Positions 60,436-64,000 of a DNA stretch of 64,000 nt are shown here, one piece after another (position 1 is the first letter of the stretch; each line of letters starts with the position of its first letter). The notes under the pieces were generated by a model. That model was not told the origin of the DNA, searched no databases, and saw nothing but the letters and a program-made list of their open reading frames with translations. This DNA comes from WHTI01 sp963826105 (lineage in GTDB: Bacteria; Actinomycetota; CADDZG01; WHSQ01), in the NCBI GenBank assembly GCA_963826105.1, contig CAWGWA010000007.1:1-64000 (forward strand), written 5' to 3'. The position numbers and the translations under genes are program-made.

Positions 60436-61554
60436 ATGGATGCGTTGATCGTTGGCGGTGGAGCCATCGGGCTCTCCATCGCATGGCGCAGCAAGGAGCG
60501 CGGTCTCGACGTCGCTGTGATCGACGAGAAGTTCGGCCACGGCGCCTCGTGGGCGGCAGCCGGGATGCTCGCACCGGTCACCGAGGTCCACTACGGCGAG
60601 GAAGCCGTTCTCCAGATCAACCTCGAGTCGTCGCGCCGCTACCCGCGGTTCGCGGCCGACCTGGCGGCAGCTTCGGGCCGGGAAGTCGGCTACCGGCAGT
60701 CGGGAACCTTGATCGTGGCCCCCGACGGAGATGACTTCGCGGCACTGAACGAGCTGTTCGCCTTCCAATGCCGTCTGGGACTCGATGCGCGCCCGCTGAA
60801 GCCGAGCGAAGCTCGATCGATGGAGCCGGCACTTGCCCCATCGATCAGGGGCGCGTTCTTCATCGAAGGCGACCACCATGTCGACAACCGGCTCCTGGTT
60901 GGAGCACTGGAGGAGGCGTGTCGGCGATCCGGTGTCGACTTGATCAGCGGGCGGGTCGAGGAAGTGATCACCACCGGCGATCGCGTGACCGGCGTGCGGC
61001 TCGCCGATCGTGAAGTGGAGGCCGCAACGGTCGTCCTGGCAGCCGGGTCGTGGAGTGGACGGATCGCGGGCATCCCAGAACGGGCGCGCCCGCCGGTGAG
61101 GCCGGTCAAAGGACAGTTGCTCTACCTCAAGGGGTCCGAGACCTCTCCGCTGTTGAGCAGGAACGTCCGAGGACTCGACGTCTACATCGTTCCCCGAACC
61201 GACGGCCGGATAGCGGTGGGGGCAACGGTCGAAGAGAAGGAGTTCGATACGACGGTGACCGCCGACGCGGTCTACACGTTGTTGCGCGATGCCTACGAAC
61301 TGATCCCGGGACTGCGCGAGCTCGAGCTGTTGGAGATGGTGGTCGGATTCCGACCGGGCTCGCCCGACAACGCGCCGATGCTCGGCCCCTCCGCGGTCGA
61401 CGGGCTTGTGATCGCAACGGGGCATTACCGCAACGGCATCCTCCTGGCGCCCGTCACGGCCGACGAGATCGCGCACCTCCTCGCCACCGGAGAGGTCTCG
61501 CCGACGATCGCCCCTTTCACTCCGAGAAGGTTCGAAGCTGAGGTCGCGTCATGA
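60436..61554 (+). CDS. thiO: Glycine oxidase ThiO
   Basis: 372-residue FAD-dependent amine oxidase supplying dehydroglycine for the thiazole half of thiamine. N-terminal Rossmann motif VGGGAIGLSIAWRSKERG, GASWAAAGML, mid-protein VDNRLLVGALEEAC and VLAAGSWSG, and C-terminal VGFRPGSPDNAPMLGP and GHYRNGILLAP. Directly under the TPP riboswitch. ATG at 60436; 4-nt overlap with thiS. Confidence 0.94.
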   Translation: MDALIVGGGAIGLSIAWRSKERGLDVAVIDEKFGHGASWAAAGMLAPVTEVHYGEEAVLQINLESSRRYPRFAADLAAASGREVGYRQSGTLIVAPDGDDFAALNELFAFQCRLGLDARPLKPSEARSMEPALAPSIRGAFFIEGDHHVDNRLLVGALEEACRRSGVDLISGRVEEVITTGDRVTGVRLADREVEAATVVLAAGSWSGRIAGIPERARPPVRPVKGQLLYLKGSETSPLLSRNVRGLDVYIVPRTDGRIAVGATVEEKEFDTTVTADAVYTLLRDAYELIPGLRELELLEMVVGFRPGSPDNAPMLGPSAVDGLVIATGHYRNGILLAPVTADEIAHLLATGEVSPTIAPFTPRRFEAEVAS

Positions 61555-61757
61555 ACGTCCGGGTGAACGGCGCCGAGCAGTCGGTCGATCCCGGCACGAC
61601 TCTCGCCGACCTTGTGGAGGCGACGAGGGGAGACGCCTCTGGAAAGGGGACCGCGGCCGCCGTCAACGGCGAGGTCGTGACCCGCGCCGAATGGCCGACC
61701 ACGCCCCTATCTGACGGCGACGCGATCGAGGTCCTGACGGCGTCGCAGGGAGGCTGA
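61551..61757 (+). CDS. thiS: Sulfur carrier protein ThiS
   Basis: 68-residue ubiquitin-fold carrier; the C-terminal Gly-Gly (ASQGG) is adenylated and thiocarboxylated, and delivers sulfur to ThiG. MNVRVNG start and VNGEVVTRAEW are typical. Overlaps thiO and lies 5 nt before thiG. The activating enzyme ThiF is not in the window. Confidence 0.94.
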   Translation: MNVRVNGAEQSVDPGTTLADLVEATRGDASGKGTAAAVNGEVVTRAEWPTTPLSDGDAIEVLTASQGG

Positions 61758-61762
61758 TCAAG

Positions 61763-62548
61763 ATGGATGATGAGTTTGTAATTGCAGGCGAGACGTTCTC
61801 CTCGCGGTTGATCCTCGGCACCGGGGGAGCGAGCAGTCTCGAGGCCCTGGAGAAGGCGATCGTCGCCTCGGGCAGCGAGATGGCGACGGTCGCTCTCCGC
61901 CGGGTCAGTCCCGAGCAGCGCGGCTCGATCATCGACGTGCTCGAGCGGACGGGATGCCGCTTGCTTCCCAATACCGCGGGCTGCTTCACGGCCAAGGATG
62001 CGGTCACAACGGCGAAGCTGGCGCGCGATGCGTTCGAAACCGATTGGATCAAGCTTGAGGTCATCGGCGACGACCAGAACCTGTTGCCCGATGCGGTGGA
62101 TCTGGTGGCGGCCGCAGAGGAGCTCGTCGCCGACAACTTCGTGGTGCTCGCCTATACGAACGACGATCCGATCCTCGCCCGACGCCTAGAGAACGTCGGC
62201 TGCGCCGCGGTCATGCCTCTGGGAAGCCCGATCGGATCGGGACAGGGGATCCTCAATCCGTACAACCTGGCGATCATCGTCGAAGATCTTTCCGTCCCCG
62301 TGGTGCTCGATGCCGGGGTGGGCACTGCCTCGGATGCCGCGATCGCACTCGAGATCGGGTGTGACGCAGTCTTGGTTGCCAGCGCGATCACCCGCGCTCA
62401 GGACCCCGCGGGGATGGCGGAGGCGATCCGTAAGGGGGTCGAGGCGGGCCGGCTGGCGCGCCTGTCGGGTCGTATCCCTCGGCGGCTCTACGCAGAGGCG
62501 TCGACCACCTTCGAGGGACTCCCCGAACTCGACGGCTCGGAGGATTGA
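61763..62548 (+). CDS. thiG: Thiazole synthase
   Basis: 261-residue TIM-barrel enzyme joining DXP, dehydroglycine and ThiS-thiocarboxylate to the thiazole phosphate. SRLILGTGG, ALRRVSPEQRGS, LPNTAGCFTAKDAV, the Schiff-base Lys in DWIKLEVIGDD, MPLGSPIGSGQGI and DAGVGTASDAA. ATG 61763. Its last 61 nt overlap the opposing molybdoenzyme gene. Confidence 0.96.
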   Translation: MDDEFVIAGETFSSRLILGTGGASSLEALEKAIVASGSEMATVALRRVSPEQRGSIIDVLERTGCRLLPNTAGCFTAKDAVTTAKLARDAFETDWIKLEVIGDDQNLLPDAVDLVAAAEELVADNFVVLAYTNDDPILARRLENVGCAAVMPLGSPIGSGQGILNPYNLAIIVEDLSVPVVLDAGVGTASDAAIALEIGCDAVLVASAITRAQDPAGMAEAIRKGVEAGRLARLSGRIPRRLYAEASTTFEGLPELDGSED

Positions 62549-64000
62549 CCGTTCCCCGAGATGGCCGCGGCGGTGATCGTCACCGGCAGGGCGTTGAGGG
62601 CGGCGTTCCCCGATAGCGGATCGATCATGGCGTCGTCGGTCAAGTCGTTGACCGAGACCCCCGCGTTGGCTTTCGCAACCGAGAGCCTCACACCGGGAAG
62701 GTCGTGGCCCCATCCGTGAGGGAGGCTCGCCACCCCCGGCATCATCTCGTCGCTCACCTCCACCGGGGCGATGATCTCGCCGACACGCGAGACGATCCGT
62801 GCTCCGGCACCCTCGACCAACGCGAGGCGCGTCGCATCGGCTGGATTCATCAACAGTGTGCATCGATTGCTGCCTCGCACCATCGCAGGGACGTTGTGCA
62901 TCCACGAGTTGTTGGAACGGAGTTGCCGTCTGCCGATCAGAACCATGTCCTCGACCGGCCCGTCGAGATCGGCGAGCAGACGCGGAACGTCGGCCACGAT
63001 CAACTCGGGAGCGAGTTCGACCTTGCCCGTAACGGTTCGCAGCGCGTTCGGGAGCCTCGGTGTGAGCGGACCCAGATCGACGCCGTGCGGATTGGCTTCG
63101 AGCACCGCCAGCGAGAGTCCATCGGCGACGTCACCGAAACGATCGCCGTAAGGTCCCGACCGAAGGCGCAGGTCGAGGATCTGTTCGACCGGCTCCCGTC
63201 CCTCGAGTGCCGTGGCGATGGCGCCGGCTTCGCGACCCTCTAGCGGCCCCCCGGGACGAACGGCGCGATCGATCAGGTACTGAAGGCCCATCGCCGGAAC
63301 GAGCCTTGGGTCGGCGGCCGCGCTACCGCCGCTGACCACCAGCGCCAGGCGAGCGAGGATCTCCCATTCATCGGGGCCGTCGAACTCCTGTAGCGGCGGG
63401 CTGTAGTTGGCGACATTGCGGATCGACAGTTGATAGAAGGCGAAGTCGTAGTGATGGCGCGACAGCAATGGCGGGGGAGGGAGTATCACGTCGGCGTGTC
63501 GGGTCGTTTCGTTGAGGTACGGATCGACCGCGACCATGAAGTCGAGTGAGGACAGGGCTGCGGACACGCGCCGTCCGTTCGGGGTCGAGAGCACCGGATT
63601 ACCGGCGATCGTGATCAGGGCACGTACCTGTCCCTCCCCCGGTTCTTCGATCTCATCGGCGAGGGTGGCAACCGGGAGCTGCCCGAACGCCTCCGGGTAG
63701 CCCTTCACCCGGCTCGAGAACCGTCCCGTCGACCACCCGCGTCCGCGCGGCTCCTCTGGATCCGGCTGCGCGTGCGCCGCCAATGGGAACATCCGACCTC
63801 CAGCACGGTCGAGGTTGCCGGTGATCACGTTCACCACATCGCTCGCCCACGAGGTCAGGGTTCCGAAGGTGTGTTGGTGGACACCGACCCGGTCGTAGAT
63901 GCTCGCGGAGGACGCCTCCGAGAACTCGCGGGCGAGCCTGCGGATGTCGTCGGGGGAGATGCCGGTGCGCGCGCCGACTACCTCGGGCGTGAACGGCCGA
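62488..64000 (-). CDS. Molybdopterin-dependent oxidoreductase, N-terminal part beyond window
   Basis: About 503 C-terminal residues of an MGD-binding oxidoreductase; the frame is open to the right edge, so the [4Fe-4S] and first MGD domains lie outside. Seen: VHQHTFGTLTSWASDVVNVITGNLDRAGG, ITIAGNPVLSTPNGRR, DPYLNETTRHADVILPPPP, VLIGRRQLRSNNSWMHN and the C-terminal barrel with NPADATRL, VEVSDEMMPGVASLPHGWGHD and SVNDLTDD. Related to the BisC/formate-dehydrogenase-like actinobacterial group; substrate unknown. The last 20 residues are antisense to thiG and probably unstructured. Confidence 0.88.
   Translation of the reverse strand, partial: RPFTPEVVGARTGISPDDIRRLAREFSEASSASIYDRVGVHQHTFGTLTSWASDVVNVITGNLDRAGGRMFPLAAHAQPDPEEPRGRGWSTGRFSSRVKGYPEAFGQLPVATLADEIEEPGEGQVRALITIAGNPVLSTPNGRRVSAALSSLDFMVAVDPYLNETTRHADVILPPPPLLSRHHYDFAFYQLSIRNVANYSPPLQEFDGPDEWEILARLALVVSGGSAAADPRLVPAMGLQYLIDRAVRPGGPLEGREAGAIATALEGREPVEQILDLRLRSGPYGDRFGDVADGLSLAVLEANPHGVDLGPLTPRLPNALRTVTGKVELAPELIVADVPRLLADLDGPVEDMVLIGRRQLRSNNSWMHNVPAMVRGSNRCTLLMNPADATRLALVEGAGARIVSRVGEIIAPVEVSDEMMPGVASLPHGWGHDLPGVRLSVAKANAGVSVNDLTDDAMIDPLSGNAALNALPVTITAAAISGNGQSSEPSSSGSPSKVVDASA

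Noticed and set aside
1..64000. Search for tRNA, CRISPR arrays, insertion sequences, integrases and attachment sites
   Set aside because: None found: intergenic gaps are short, no transposase or integrase frames or regularly spaced repeats are seen, and base composition looks uniform. The only repeat cluster is at 8865-8941.

Overview
The window is GC-rich, densely packed chromosomal DNA. Genes lie on both strands, often with 1-4 nt GTGA or ATGA overlaps. It looks like an actinobacterium (Actinomycetota), probably an uncultured or poorly sampled lineage. The evidence is an actinobacterial-type SOS box (CGAAC-N4-GTTCG), a class A RNase P RNA, a coiled-coil zinc-ribbon/RNase H gene pair, an F420/flavin-type LLM oxidoreductase, an exonuclease-UvrC (Cho-like) fusion, an ArsA-linked gene cluster and many GTG/TTG starts. 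I see no tRNA, 16S/23S rRNA, CRISPR array, insertion sequence or prophage. Both ends cut through genes: treY on the left and a molybdopterin oxidoreductase on the right.

Layout. 1-5.7 kb (minus): a metal-sensing DtxR/MntR-type regulator behind a palindromic operator candidate, a Na/Pi-family transporter, and treX-treY for making trehalose from glycogen. 5.7-7.1 kb (minus): an ECF sigma factor and its RskA-type membrane anti-sigma factor. 7.2-8.9 kb (plus): zinc-ribbon coiled-coil protein, RNase H and a membrane hydrolase. 9-10.9 kb (minus): an acyltransferase and a patatin. 10.9-16.8 kb (plus): a cobalamin riboswitch and terminator ahead of btuF-btuC-btuD-cobU-cobT-cobS-cobC, a complete corrinoid uptake and nucleotide-loop assembly operon. 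16.9-18.9 kb: a YCII protein with an ECF sigma factor of the long C-terminal type, then rnpB.

19-34.6 kb: a mixed region with an HDAC-like deacetylase, a GAF histidine kinase, RidA, an M20 peptidase overlapping an FdhF/YdeP molybdoenzyme, trpD, a CADD-type (pABA) protein, the SOS-controlled Cho-like nuclease, a GAF-SpoIIE phosphatase, a CaiB-type CoA transferase, a NYN RNase-like protein and an MBL hydrolase. 34.7-45.3 kb: an M48 protease, acyl-CoA ligase, panB, zinc-ribbon membrane protein, phosphoesterase, SRPBCC protein, ArsA/Get3 ATPase, small zinc protein, ROK glucokinase, membrane protein and LLM oxidoreductase. 45.3-51.3 kb: copA behind a CsoR-like operator, a 5'-3' exonuclease, two phosphatases and an aminotransferase. 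51.3-55.2 kb: a TetR regulator divergent from a cyclic-2,3-diphosphoglycerate-synthetase-like GTPase, which converges on a TIGR00300 (LOR/SDH, ornithine cyclodeaminase-like) gene. 55.4-64 kb: plsC, glpK, an RsbW-like kinase, an RlpA-domain protein, a PPi-type phosphofructokinase, a TPP riboswitch with thiO-thiS-thiG, and the partial molybdoenzyme.

The most unusual feature is four otherwise well-conserved genes (btuC, the long ECF sigma factor, a small zinc protein after arsA, and the LLM oxidoreductase) that are each interrupted by exactly one extra base. Two more genes lack a normal start codon where homology and context place the N-terminus (AUC and CUG). These could be consensus errors, real lesions or unusual decoding; the sequence alone cannot separate these. 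All statements are from reading the sequence; no database search was run.
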